Assembly (NCBI GenBank): GCA_027365815.1
Contig: DAHXLV010000050.1
Coordinates: 1 to 13,607, forward strand
Length of the DNA stretch: 13,607 bases
Direction: 5' to 3'
Source of the DNA: Microcaldota archaeon
GTDB taxonomy: Archaea; Micrarchaeota; Micrarchaeia; Micrarchaeales; Micrarchaeaceae
Positions 6,064-13,521 of the stretch are shown here, one piece after another (position 1 is the first letter of the stretch; every line of letters starts with the position of its first letter). The notes beneath the pieces were generated by a model. That model did no database searches. It saw only the letters and a list, made by a program, of their open reading frames with translations, and had not been told where the DNA came from. Position numbers and translations under genes: made by a program.

Positions 6064-6468
6064 CTAAACACCGAACTTTGCAACATCATTTCTTTTTATT
6101 TTATTTTTCCTTACAAACCCGGCGTTGAGCTCCAGTACGTACCTCGATGGTTTTCCAGGCCTGTAGCTTGAAAAGTCGAGTCCGGATGTTGGCTTTGCAG
6201 ACTCTGCAAGCTCAACTACTTTGCGTTTATCATCTAACCAAAGTATATCTAGAGAGAATCTCATGTTTCGCATCCATATTGGGTGTGTCGCATAGTCAGG
6301 GAAAACAAAGAGCATGCATTCGTTAGGCGCAATGGACTTCCTGAACATGAGCCCGACCATCATCTTGCGCGGAGTGTCTGCAACAAACGCTTTAAGCACT
6401 TTGCCTTTAATCCAAACTGGCCTCGTTTCAAACCTTAAGTTTCTCGAGAGCAGGAGCGTAAGGCACAA
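6064..6468 (-). CDS. DUF192 family protein
   Basis: This 134-residue protein shows the DUF192 (COG1430) pattern: F-V-A-D-T-P-R-K-M-M-V-G-L-M-F-R near residue 28, then M-L-F-V-F-P, W-M-R-N-M-R-F-S-L-D-I-L-W-L-D and a late Y-V-L-E-L-N-A-G-F. The family is a small beta-barrel fold of unknown function, often secreted or membrane-linked in bacteria. No convincing signal peptide is present here. The only in-frame start before the domain is TTG 6468; the nearby ATG at 6473 is in another frame and closes quickly. The sequence GTGAT, formed in part by the stop codon of the upstream membrane gene, sits three bases before the TTG and would act as its ribosome site. It is the last gene of a three-gene unit with the aldehyde dehydrogenase. 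Confidence 0.8.
   Translation of the reverse strand: MCLTLLLSRNLRFETRPVWIKGKVLKAFVADTPRKMMVGLMFRKSIAPNECMLFVFPDYATHPIWMRNMRFSLDILWLDDKRKVVELAESAKPTSGLDFSSYRPGKPSRYVLELNAGFVRKNKIKRNDVAKFGV
6089..6108 (+). terminator. T-rich tract, likely terminator for the small basic protein gene
   Basis: The plus strand has consecutive T-runs (TTTC, TTTTT, TTTT, TTTTT separated by single or few other bases) about 60 bases after the 6031 stop. Archaeal polymerase terminates on such U-rich tracts. The tract lies inside the 3' coding end of the convergent DUF192 gene, where it encodes a Lys-rich stretch (R-K-N-K-I-K-R-N). Confidence 0.45.
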
Positions 6469-6472
6469 ATCA

Positions 6473-6679
6473 TCACGTTATCTTTGACTGAACGGTTTTG
6501 GCAGGACGTGTTAAGCGCTCCGTTGTCTTCGCGATTATCACAAAACCCGTTAATAGAAGAGTTATTACCCCAACAGCCCCCCAACTTACAGTATCAGGGC
6601 CTGCCAACCACACAACCAACATCACGACCACGGCAACCCACCACGCTGGGTAAGCTATTATCTTCCTTAAGCCAGGCAT
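6473..6679 (-). CDS. Small two-helix membrane protein, function unknown
   Basis: This 68-residue protein has two hydrophobic segments (about 11-27 and 32-50) joined by a short P-D-T-V-S-W-G turn, plus a basic C-terminal tail (K-T-T-E-R-L-T-R-P-A-K). I do not recognise a family. It lies four bases after the aldehyde dehydrogenase stop and four bases before the DUF192 start. GTGAT spanning the dehydrogenase stop codon serves as a close ribosome site, so all three are very likely translated from one mRNA. The placement supports it being a real gene despite its size. Confidence 0.65.
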   Translation of the reverse strand: MPGLRKIIAYPAWWVAVVVMLVVWLAGPDTVSWGAVGVITLLLTGFVIIAKTTERLTRPAKTVQSKIT

Positions 6680-6683
6680 CCAA

Positions 6684-8309
6684 TCACTTCGTAATCGATA
6701 TGCTCTGCTCCCTCATAAACTGCTGCAGGTAGAGTTTGCTGCCTGAGCCTTTGCCGTTTACGCTGCTGCCTTTCCATCCGACGAAAGTGTGCAGTCCAAC
6801 TATGGCACCCGTCGTGGCGCTGGTATCCCTATTTACATACACGGTGCCGGCTTCTATCCTCTCCATGAACTCGATAATCTCCTTTCTCTTCCCAGTATAC
6901 AAGCCCGCAGTCAGTCCATATTCTGTGTCATTCGCCATGTCTAGCGCCTCGTCGAAATTTTTGAACCCTTCTATCGTTAGTATTGGAACGAAGAGCTCCG
7001 AATGCACAAGCTCGCTATCATGCCTGACCTCTATTATAGTAGGCTCCACATAATGGCCGTTCATACTGACGTGCGCTTTGTTGCCCCCGTAGAGAACCCT
7101 GCCAGTAGCTTTTGCCTTTTCCACAGCCTCGGTATATGTCCGCAGTGCGTTCTCGCTTATCAGTGGGCCCATGTAAACCTCCTTGCTTATCGGGTTGCCT
7201 ATCTTGAAGCTCCTGGCTTTCTCTATGAGCTTGCTTACAAACTGCTCCTTTATCGATTCGTGCACATACACCCTAGAGCACGCACTGCACTTCTGCCCGT
7301 TGAACCCGAACGCCGCGCTTGCCACTGCGGAAACCGCCTCGTCGAGGTTTGCGCTCTTCGAAATTATTACTGGATTCTTCCCACCCATCTCGACTATGAA
7401 GGTCTTCTGCAGGCCTAGCTCGTACGCCTTCCTTATCATGCCTGTGCCGACGATCCTGGATCCAGTAAATGCGATGCCTGCCACTCTGGTGTTTGTAACC
7501 AGTTCGTCGCCGATCTCTGAGCCAGGCCCAGTTATGCAGTTGAACACTCCTGGCGGAACCCCAGCTTCCTTTAAGTATTCGTATATCTTCACACCGCTTA
7601 ACATTGTCATGCTGTCAGATGAGGATGGCTTGAAGACTGCAGTGTTGCCGGCTATCATGGCCCCTGCGCTCATGCCTACCGATATCGAGACTGGAAAGTT
7701 GAATGGCGCGATTATCCCGAAAACTCCGAACGGGCGTAGTCTTATTGTTACCTTCTCTGATTTTGCAGAGGGCGCGCCCTGGAAGCCTGCGCTTACCTTC
7801 GCGGTGCCTCCTTGCAAGCTCGTCCTCCTTGAGAAGCCCTTGTTCGCTTCGAGCTCGGCCGCATAATACCTCATGAAATCTATCGCCTCATCCACTTCGC
7901 CAACGGATTCGTACCTGGATTTGCCGTTCTCGTAACTGAGTATCGCCGCAAGATTGAACTTGTTCTTGGAGAAGACCGCTGCGGCTTTCTTGAATATGTC
8001 TGCCCTTTCTTTGTATCCGGATTCCATCCACGCTGGAAGCGCAGCCGCTGCTGCCTCTACGGCCTGCCTGGCATGCTCCCTCGTCCCCTTCTGGAAATAG
8101 CCTATAACGCTTCCGTCTATCGGTGACCGCTCCGTAAGTATTTCTGCCGCGAGTACCTCCTTACCGCCTATGTACAGCGGGTGCTTCTTGCCGAATTGCG
8201 CCTTTGCGCGCTGGGCTGCATCGTCGAACAGCTTGTCGAACTCGTCCTCTTTGCCCGATTCTACGAAATGCTTGTATGTGAACTCGTTTGAGAAACTGGA
8301 TTTCGGCAT
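6684..8309 (-). CDS. Aldehyde dehydrogenase, 1-pyrroline-5-carboxylate dehydrogenase type
   Basis: This 541-residue ALDH-superfamily enzyme carries the oxyanion-site Asn204 in P-F-N-F-P, an F-T-G-S turn at 281-284, the general base Glu307 in V-E-M-G-G-K and the nucleophile Cys341 in G-Q-K-C-S-A-C-S-R. The G-Q-K-C-S-A-C-S form and the C-terminal T-G-A-I-V-G with F-x-G-W-K-G-S favour the P5C dehydrogenase branch, which oxidises L-glutamate gamma-semialdehyde to glutamate with NAD+ in proline or arginine breakdown. Other semialdehyde substrates remain possible. An N-terminal extension of about 45 residues before the catalytic fold is usual for that branch. ATG 8309 follows a strong ribosome site AGGTGGT. 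No proline dehydrogenase gene is in the window. It heads the operon with the two small genes downstream. Confidence 0.88.
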   Translation of the reverse strand: MPKSSFSNEFTYKHFVESGKEDEFDKLFDDAAQRAKAQFGKKHPLYIGGKEVLAAEILTERSPIDGSVIGYFQKGTREHARQAVEAAAAALPAWMESGYKERADIFKKAAAVFSKNKFNLAAILSYENGKSRYESVGEVDEAIDFMRYYAAELEANKGFSRRTSLQGGTAKVSAGFQGAPSAKSEKVTIRLRPFGVFGIIAPFNFPVSISVGMSAGAMIAGNTAVFKPSSSDSMTMLSGVKIYEYLKEAGVPPGVFNCITGPGSEIGDELVTNTRVAGIAFTGSRIVGTGMIRKAYELGLQKTFIVEMGGKNPVIISKSANLDEAVSAVASAAFGFNGQKCSACSRVYVHESIKEQFVSKLIEKARSFKIGNPISKEVYMGPLISENALRTYTEAVEKAKATGRVLYGGNKAHVSMNGHYVEPTIIEVRHDSELVHSELFVPILTIEGFKNFDEALDMANDTEYGLTAGLYTGKRKEIIEFMERIEAGTVYVNRDTSATTGAIVGLHTFVGWKGSSVNGKGSGSKLYLQQFMREQSISITK

Positions 8310-8350
8310 CTAACCACCTAAAAAGGGTTCCAGTAGTTATATCTGTTGCT

Positions 8351-8362
8351 AATACTTATATT
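8351..8362 (-). promoter_or_regulatory. TATA box of the aldehyde dehydrogenase operon
   Basis: The minus strand reads CAATATAAGTAT, predicting a transcript start near 8331. That gives a leader of about 22 bases that contains the AGGTGG ribosome site before ATG 8309. Confidence 0.45.
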
Positions 8363-8421
8363 GCTTCTAGTTTTGCGGAAGTGCCAACTATTGTAAGGCA
8401 TTGTCCTGTTTACATCGGTAG

Positions 8422-8431
8422 TTTTTAAATA
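8422..8431 (+). promoter_or_regulatory. TATA box of the suf operon
   Basis: TTTTTAAATA on the plus strand predicts a transcript start near 8453, leaving a leader of about 27 bases to ATG 8480. The predicted start falls inside the large palindrome at 8448-8468. The intergenic region 8310-8479 holds this promoter, the divergent dehydrogenase promoter and the palindrome; no gene is seen in it. Confidence 0.6.
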
Positions 8432-8447
8432 CTATTGACACGCTATA

Positions 8448-8468
8448 GATTATAACAGAGTTATAATC
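8448..8468 (+). promoter_or_regulatory. Perfect 9-3-9 palindrome at the suf transcription start; candidate operator
   Basis: GATTATAAC (8448-8456) and GTTATAATC (8460-8468) are exact reverse complements separated by AGA. The site begins about 17 bases downstream of the TATA box and covers the expected transcript start, where a bound dimer would block polymerase. As the transcript would begin within the site, an RNA hairpin role is less likely. The natural candidate to bind it is the HTH protein encoded in the same operon; this is inference. Confidence 0.55.
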
Positions 8469-8479
8469 CAGTGCTAACT

Positions 8480-9898
8480 ATGGCGAACAACGAGGAGGAA
8501 TTGCTAGGATACGCTGATGCGGATTACAAGGAGAGGTACGGATTCAGCGACAAGAGAGAGTACGCATACAAGACTAGAAAGGGGCTTGACGAGGAGATAG
8601 TCAAGGAGATATCCAAGATAAAGGGCGAGCCAGACTGGATGCTGGAGAAAAGGCTCACAGGTTACAAGGTATTTAAGTCTAGGCCCATGCCGACCTGGGG
8701 CGCGGACCTCAGCGGGATAGACTTCGATGACGTCTACTATTACGTAAAACCAGGAGGGAAAAAGGAGGACGCGTGGGAAAAGGTCCCAGAGGACATAAAG
8801 AGAACTTTCGACAAGCTAGGCATACCCGAAGCAGAGCGCAAATTCTTCTCCGGCGCCGAGATACAATATGATTCTGAGGTCGTGTACGGCCACGTGAGGG
8901 AGGAGCTTGAGAAGCAGGGCGTCATCTTCACAGATACAGATTCTGCGATAAAGAAGTATCCAGAGCTGGTGAAGAAGTACTTCGGCACTGTTATCCCACC
9001 CACAGACAATAAGTTCGCGGCATTGAACACGGCAGTGTTTTCCGGCGGCAGTTTTATCTATGTACCGAAAGGGGTGAAGGTTGCCATGCCTCTGCAAGCT
9101 TACTTCAGGATAAATGCCGAGAAAGCTGGCCAGTTCGAGAGGACGCTGATTGTGGCTGATGAGGGCGCGGACGTGACGTATATAGAGGGGTGCACGGCTC
9201 CCATATACATGAGCTCTTCGCTGCATTCTGCAGTCGTTGAGATTATAGTGCACAAGGATGCGCACGTCAGATACGTAACGATACAGAATTGGTCGAGAAA
9301 CGTGTACAACCTAGTTACACAACGTGCGTTTGCTTATGAGAACGCACACATGGAGTGGATTGACGCCAATATAGGGAGCAAGGTCAACATGAAGTACCCA
9401 TCAGTGTACCTCAAGGGTAGGGGTGCTAAGGGCGAAACCCTTTCGGTGGCGGTGGCAGGAGAGGATCAGGTGCAGGATTCCGGTGCCAAGATGCTCCACC
9501 TTGCCCCAGACACGGTGTCAAAGATAATATCGAAGAGCGTATCAAAGAAGAACGGCGTTTCGTCGTACAGGGGCCAGCTCTATATATCCAAAGACGCGTC
9601 TAATGTGAAATCCACAGTGAGATGCGATGCCCTCCTACTCAACAAGGAATCAAAGACAAACACGTACCCGTATATGGAGATAAACCGTGAAGATGCGACG
9701 ATCACCCACGAAGCAGCGGTAGGCAAGATAGGCGAGGATCAGCTCTTTTACTTGATGTCGAGGGGGCTCACCGAGGAGGAAGCGCTCACTACCGCAATAC
9801 TCGGATTCCTTGACCCGCTTACGAAGGCGCTCCCGCTGGAGTACTCTATTGAGCTCAAGAGGCTGATCAAGCTCGATACCTCCAACTCTGTTGCATGA
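8480..9898 (+). CDS. sufB: Fe-S cluster assembly scaffold protein SufB
   Basis: This 472-residue protein of the SufB/SufD family ends with the SufB-type C-terminus: an H-E-A-A-V-G-K-I-G-E-D-Q-L-F-Y-L-M-S-R-G motif followed by L-P-L-E-Y-S-I-E-L-K-R-L-I-K. SufB forms the SufBC2D scaffold on which Fe-S clusters are built in the cytosol. The region R-C-D-A-L-L-L-N-K-E-S-K-T-N-T-Y-P-Y resembles the Firmicutes/archaeal SufB form, where a Cys known in the E. coli protein is replaced. A GTG at 8471 in frame would add three residues; ATG 8480 is preferred because the family usually begins M-A. No strong ribosome site precedes either. It is the first gene of the suf operon. Confidence 0.95.
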   Translation: MANNEEELLGYADADYKERYGFSDKREYAYKTRKGLDEEIVKEISKIKGEPDWMLEKRLTGYKVFKSRPMPTWGADLSGIDFDDVYYYVKPGGKKEDAWEKVPEDIKRTFDKLGIPEAERKFFSGAEIQYDSEVVYGHVREELEKQGVIFTDTDSAIKKYPELVKKYFGTVIPPTDNKFAALNTAVFSGGSFIYVPKGVKVAMPLQAYFRINAEKAGQFERTLIVADEGADVTYIEGCTAPIYMSSSLHSAVVEIIVHKDAHVRYVTIQNWSRNVYNLVTQRAFAYENAHMEWIDANIGSKVNMKYPSVYLKGRGAKGETLSVAVAGEDQVQDSGAKMLHLAPDTVSKIISKSVSKKNGVSSYRGQLYISKDASNVKSTVRCDALLLNKESKTNTYPYMEINREDATITHEAAVGKIGEDQLFYLMSRGLTEEEALTTAILGFLDPLTKALPLEYSIELKRLIKLDTSNSVA

Positions 9899-9907
9899 AG
9901 TGATTTT

Positions 9908-11206
9908 TTGAACTCATACGGGCTGTTTGCTGAAGATGCAATCCAAAGGTACAAAGCGCTGCCGGAGGAGCAGAACGAGCTCTATAAAAGGCAGTTCATA
10001 AACCTTGGCGCAGACGGGGTATTCGACATATTCAATGGCGGAGCCGCAACGCCTGAAGACACACCGGAATCGCTAACTTCGCTGTCAAAGTCGCTGTTCA
10101 GCAATGCGCTGATCAAATTCGACGCGGTGATAAGCGGCACCGGGCACGTTATAGCCCCTGGCGCGAAGTACATAACCGTTCTCTCTCCGCGCGATGTCGA
10201 GATGGGCACCTTGGAGAAGAAACTGTACAAAAGCTCCGATGACAAGATTGCAGCCTTGATACATGCCTTCACAAAGAAGGTACTTTTCATAGACATCCCG
10301 AATGGAGTAAAGTCTGCGCTGAACATAATGTTCGTGAATTCCGGCGGGCCGCTTGCGGCGCAGGTGATGATAAACTGCGGCGAGGAATCGGAGCTCGGCA
10401 TGTTGGAGTGGTATGCATCATCATCGAAAACGAAGTCGGCCAACATGGTTATGCACGAAGGCACGATAGGCCCGTATTCCAATACATACGTAGATGCCGT
10501 GCACAATGAGGATGCGAACACCATAGTCGGAGGCCTTTCTGGATACCGCGCTGGGAATGGCGCGGTGCTCAGGCTCAATTATTTTTACAACGGTGGCTTG
10601 CACACCAAAGTGAAGAACCAGTTCGATGCTGTAGCCGCGGACGCTATGGTCCATGCCAATGAGCTGGTTTTCGGCTCCGGCTCGCAGAAGTTCGATGTAA
10701 GCAGCAATGTTGGGAATATCTCTCCTTCCACTACGGCCGAATTGCATTCCAGGGCGGTGCTCATGAACAACGCGTCGTGCATAATGAAGGGTTTTGCGAA
10801 GATACCTTTCGGTTCGAAAGGGGCGCGTTCTTATGTGCATGAATCCGGTATGCTGCTGGACAAGACAGCGTACCTTGAATCAATACCAGCCATGTCGATA
10901 GATGAGAATGAGGTCAAAGCGACCCATTCGTCGGCCACCGGACCCATCGATGATGAGCTTGTGTTTTACCTGATGTCGAAAGGGCTTGACGAGACGAGGG
11001 CGAAGAAACTGCTGGTGGAAGGATTCTTTTCGAGCAGCGTGGGACGTTTCCAGAACAGCAGCGCGAAGCTTGCGGCGGCATCGTTGGTTGCAGAGAAAAT
11101 GACGAGCGGACGGTACGGGGACAAGCTCAGCATGACGATGGAGAACATCTGGGTGGGCAAGGAGAACGAGGAGGACATATTCAAAGGCCACTACAAATAC
11201 AGGTAA
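9908..11206 (+). CDS. sufD: Fe-S cluster assembly protein SufD
   Basis: This 432-residue SufBD-fold protein has a central beta-helix rich in short Gly/Asn turns. Its C-terminal motif H-S-S-A-T-G-P-I-D-D-E-L-V-F-Y-L-M-S-K-G includes the conserved His340. Divergence from SufB and position after it mark it as SufD, the partner that completes the SufBC2D complex and helps iron entry. Translation starts at TTG 9908, not ATG: GTGAT (9900-9904) lies three bases before it, right after the sufB stop, and the conserved helical N-terminus begins at this codon. The gap to sufB is nine bases, so the genes are tightly coupled. Confidence 0.92.
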   Translation: MNSYGLFAEDAIQRYKALPEEQNELYKRQFINLGADGVFDIFNGGAATPEDTPESLTSLSKSLFSNALIKFDAVISGTGHVIAPGAKYITVLSPRDVEMGTLEKKLYKSSDDKIAALIHAFTKKVLFIDIPNGVKSALNIMFVNSGGPLAAQVMINCGEESELGMLEWYASSSKTKSANMVMHEGTIGPYSNTYVDAVHNEDANTIVGGLSGYRAGNGAVLRLNYFYNGGLHTKVKNQFDAVAADAMVHANELVFGSGSQKFDVSSNVGNISPSTTAELHSRAVLMNNASCIMKGFAKIPFGSKGARSYVHESGMLLDKTAYLESIPAMSIDENEVKATHSSATGPIDDELVFYLMSKGLDETRAKKLLVEGFFSSSVGRFQNSSAKLAAASLVAEKMTSGRYGDKLSMTMENIWVGKENEEDIFKGHYKYR

Positions 11207-11210
11207 TGCT

Positions 11211-11531
11211 ATGCGGACAAACTACGAAATTGCGCTGAATGAGTTCATGCCTGCCTTCAGGGCCGCAGCGGCTGAAATGCTGGTTAATAGATATGGCATA
11301 AAGCAGGACAAGGCAGCGCGTATGCTGGATGTCACGCAGGCGTCGATAAGCAAGTACCTGAATGGCAAGAGTTCCAGGGCTGTGCACGATGCTGGAGCCT
11401 CGATAGACAGGAGGCACGTCGAGGAGTTTGTAGCCAGGATCATGTCGCACCGCGATGGCGACGCTCAGAAGGCGATATGTAAGGCATGCCAGAGGTATAA
11501 CTCGTTCGACTGCACGATTATGGTAAAATGA
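11211..11531 (+). CDS. XRE-like HTH transcriptional regulator (COG2522 type) with C-terminal three-cysteine motif
   Basis: This is a 106-residue protein. The N-terminal part (E-I-A-L-N-E-F-M-P-A-F-R-A, then a Y-G-I-K-Q-D-K-A-A-R-M-L-D-V-T-Q-A-S-I-S-K-Y-L helix-turn-helix at about 28-50 ending N-G-K-S-S) matches the archaeal COG2522 regulators. The C-terminus holds the only cysteines, Cys90, Cys93 and Cys101, in a C-x2-C-x7-C pattern that could bind an Fe-S cluster or zinc. The gene starts four bases after the sufD stop, with GGTAAT as probable ribosome site. Its stop overlaps the sufC ATG (ATGA), so it is made together with the Suf proteins. By position it is a good candidate for an autoregulator of Fe-S biogenesis that binds the palindrome at 8448-8468. 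Ligand and DNA target are inferred. Confidence 0.88.
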   Translation: MRTNYEIALNEFMPAFRAAAAEMLVNRYGIKQDKAARMLDVTQASISKYLNGKSSRAVHDAGASIDRRHVEEFVARIMSHRDGDAQKAICKACQRYNSFDCTIMVK

Positions 11532-12268
11532 GTGGGACTATGATATTGGAAGTGAAAGACCTGCATGTGAAGATAGACGGTAAGGACGTAGTTAACGGGA
11601 TAAACCTGAAAGTCGGCGGAGGGGAGGTGCATGTGATAATGGGGCACAACGGTTCCGGAAAGACCACGCTTGCAAAGACGATCATGGGCTACCCTAAGCT
11701 GAAGGTAAGCTCAGGTGATATACTGGTGGACGGAAAGAGCATATTGGACCTTAAAACAGACCAGAGGGCAAAGCTTGGCCTGTTCCTGGGTTTCCAGAAC
11801 CCCGTGGAAGTCGAAGGCGTGGGCTTCATCAATTTCCTGCACAGCGCGAAGGAAGCCACCGGCACCGTCAACACTAAGGAGCTTATGGCCGACATAAGGA
11901 GCAGCGCGGTGAGCCTCAAGATGGTGGACAACCTGATCGGAAGGTCTCTCAACCAAGGTTTCTCCGGAGGGGAAAAGAAAAAGGCCGAGGTTCTCCAGAT
12001 GGGTGTGCTGAAGCCGAAGATAGCGATATTGGACGAACCTGATTCTGGGCTTGATATAGACGCGGTGAAGGTGGTTGCGGAAAACATAAACGCCTTTGCA
12101 AAGAGATATAACATCGGCCTGGTGATAATAACGCACTACAGCAGGATACTGAATTACATGGAGCCGCAGTTTGTACACGTGATGGCAAACGGCAAGATTG
12201 TCGCGGAAGGAGGAAATGAGCTTATAGCAAAGCTTGAGAAGGAGGGCTACGAGTCATTCACCAAGTAG
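11528..12268 (+). CDS. sufC: Fe-S cluster assembly ATPase SufC
   Basis: This 246-residue ABC ATPase has Walker A G-H-N-G-S-G-K-T-T at residues 39-47, a Q-loop in L-G-F-Q-N-P, signature F-S-G-G-E-K-K-K from residue 145, Walker B I-A-I-L-D-E-P-D-S-G-L-D near 165-176 and the switch His in I-T-H-Y-S near 202. The S-G-G-E-K-K-K and E-P-D-S-G-L-D forms are typical of SufC, the soluble ATPase that drives the SufBD scaffold through its cycle. The ATG at 11528 overlaps the regulator stop codon. A second ATG at 11540 would remove four residues and is also plausible. Confidence 0.95.
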   Translation: MSGTMILEVKDLHVKIDGKDVVNGINLKVGGGEVHVIMGHNGSGKTTLAKTIMGYPKLKVSSGDILVDGKSILDLKTDQRAKLGLFLGFQNPVEVEGVGFINFLHSAKEATGTVNTKELMADIRSSAVSLKMVDNLIGRSLNQGFSGGEKKKAEVLQMGVLKPKIAILDEPDSGLDIDAVKVVAENINAFAKRYNIGLVIITHYSRILNYMEPQFVHVMANGKIVAEGGNELIAKLEKEGYESFTK

Positions 12269-12273
12269 ATCTG

Positions 12274-13521
12274 ATGAAAGGGATAGATGTTGCTGCAATA
12301 AAACGGGATTTTCCCATCCTCAAGATAAAGGTAAATGGGCGGCCGTTCGTATATCTTGACAGCGCGGCGACCTCACAGAAACCGCTGCAGGTTATAGAAG
12401 CGATAGACAAGTACTACAATGAGTACAACGCCAATATACACCGCGGGGTATACCAGATTGCGGAAAGGGCAACCGAAGCATACATAGATTCCAAGAGGAA
12501 GGTCGGGGCGCTCATAGGAACCAGAGCGATAGAGGAGGTGATCTACGTCAGGAACACCACAGAGGGCATAAACCTGGTGGCGATGACCTGGGGGGATCAG
12601 AACATAAAGAAAGGGGACCACATACTTATATCCGAGATGGAGCACCATAGCAACATAGTGCCTTGGCAGATACTTGCAAAAAAGAAGGGCGCGGTGATAG
12701 ATTACATAAAGCTCGACAGGCAGAGGTGCGAACTGTCGTACGAAAGCCTTGAAAAAGAGCTTGCAAAAAGCCCGAAGATTGTTGCGGTTACCCAGGTCTC
12801 GAACGTGCTCGGGAGCATTAACGACGTTAAGAAGATAACCAAGATGGCAAAGAAGGGCGGAGCTGCGGTCTTGGTTGACGGAGCCCAATCAGTCCCGCAC
12901 ATGCCGGTAGATGTAAATGCGATAGGATGCGATTTCCTGGCCTTTTCTGGGCATAAGATGCTTGCTCCGACAGGCATAGGCGTGCTCTATGGAAAAAGAG
13001 AGCTGCTGGATAATATGGAGCCCCTTTTCGGAGGCGGGGATATGATAAAGACCGTTGACTTCCAGTCATTCACCACTAACGACCTGCCTTGGAAATTTGA
13101 GGCTGGAACATCCAACATAGAGGGAGGCATCGTGTTTGGGACTGCCATAGACTACTTAAATAGGATTGGTATGGCGCGGATACGCGACCACGAAGTAAAA
13201 TTGACCAGGTATGCGCTCGATGCTATAGAGGGTGTACGGGGCATAAAAGTGTACGGGTGCCCAAAAAGCGAGCCTGAAAAGCGCGGCGGTGTCATTTCAT
13301 TCTCGATAAACAAGGTCCATCCGCACGATGTGGCGAGCATATTCGACAGGAATGGTATCGCTATACGCGCGGGGCACCATTGCGCTATGCCGCTGGTTAC
13401 AGGCGTGCTTGGGCAGGGGGCTGTTTCGAGGGTCAGTTTCTACATCTACAATGATGAGAGGGATGTCGACAGGGCGGTCGAGGCGATCGGCGACGTCAAG
13501 AGGGTATTCAGGGTGGCATGA
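12274..13521 (+). CDS. sufS: Cysteine desulfurase SufS (group II)
   Basis: This 415-residue PLP enzyme of the SufS/CsdA type starts five bases after sufC. It has the N-terminal Y-L-D-S-A-A-T-S-Q-K-P, the N-I-H-R-G-V-Y substrate loop, E-M-E-H-H-S-N-I-V-P-W, the PLP lysine Lys228 in F-S-G-H-K-M, and the catalytic Cys370 in R-A-G-H-H-C-A-M-P-L. The enzyme takes sulfur from L-cysteine as a persulfide on Cys370 and passes it to a SufE/SufU-like acceptor or to the scaffold. The short loop around Cys370 marks group II desulfurases. Its stop codon overlaps the start of the next gene by ATGA, which suggests coupled translation with its likely sulfur acceptor. Confidence 0.95.
   Translation: MKGIDVAAIKRDFPILKIKVNGRPFVYLDSAATSQKPLQVIEAIDKYYNEYNANIHRGVYQIAERATEAYIDSKRKVGALIGTRAIEEVIYVRNTTEGINLVAMTWGDQNIKKGDHILISEMEHHSNIVPWQILAKKKGAVIDYIKLDRQRCELSYESLEKELAKSPKIVAVTQVSNVLGSINDVKKITKMAKKGGAAVLVDGAQSVPHMPVDVNAIGCDFLAFSGHKMLAPTGIGVLYGKRELLDNMEPLFGGGDMIKTVDFQSFTTNDLPWKFEAGTSNIEGGIVFGTAIDYLNRIGMARIRDHEVKLTRYALDAIEGVRGIKVYGCPKSEPEKRGGVISFSINKVHPHDVASIFDRNGIAIRAGHHCAMPLVTGVLGQGAVSRVSFYIYNDERDVDRAVEAIGDVKRVFRVA

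Noticed and set aside
7183..7866. 227-codon open frame on the plus strand
   Set aside because: It is antisense to the aldehyde dehydrogenase; the length is explained by codon bias of the real gene on the opposite strand.
8471..8479. GTG start for sufB at 8471
   Set aside because: It adds only three residues (M-L-T) and has no ribosome site; ATG 8480 matches the usual family start better, though it is not excluded.
9602..9690. Replacement of an E. coli-type catalytic Cys in SufB as a sign of loss of function
   Set aside because: Firmicutes-type SufB proteins have a similar Asn/Glu-Ser form at this place, so it looks like a clade variant and not decay.
9982..10578. 198-codon open frame on the minus strand
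   Set aside because: It is a mirror frame of sufD with no recognisable domain.
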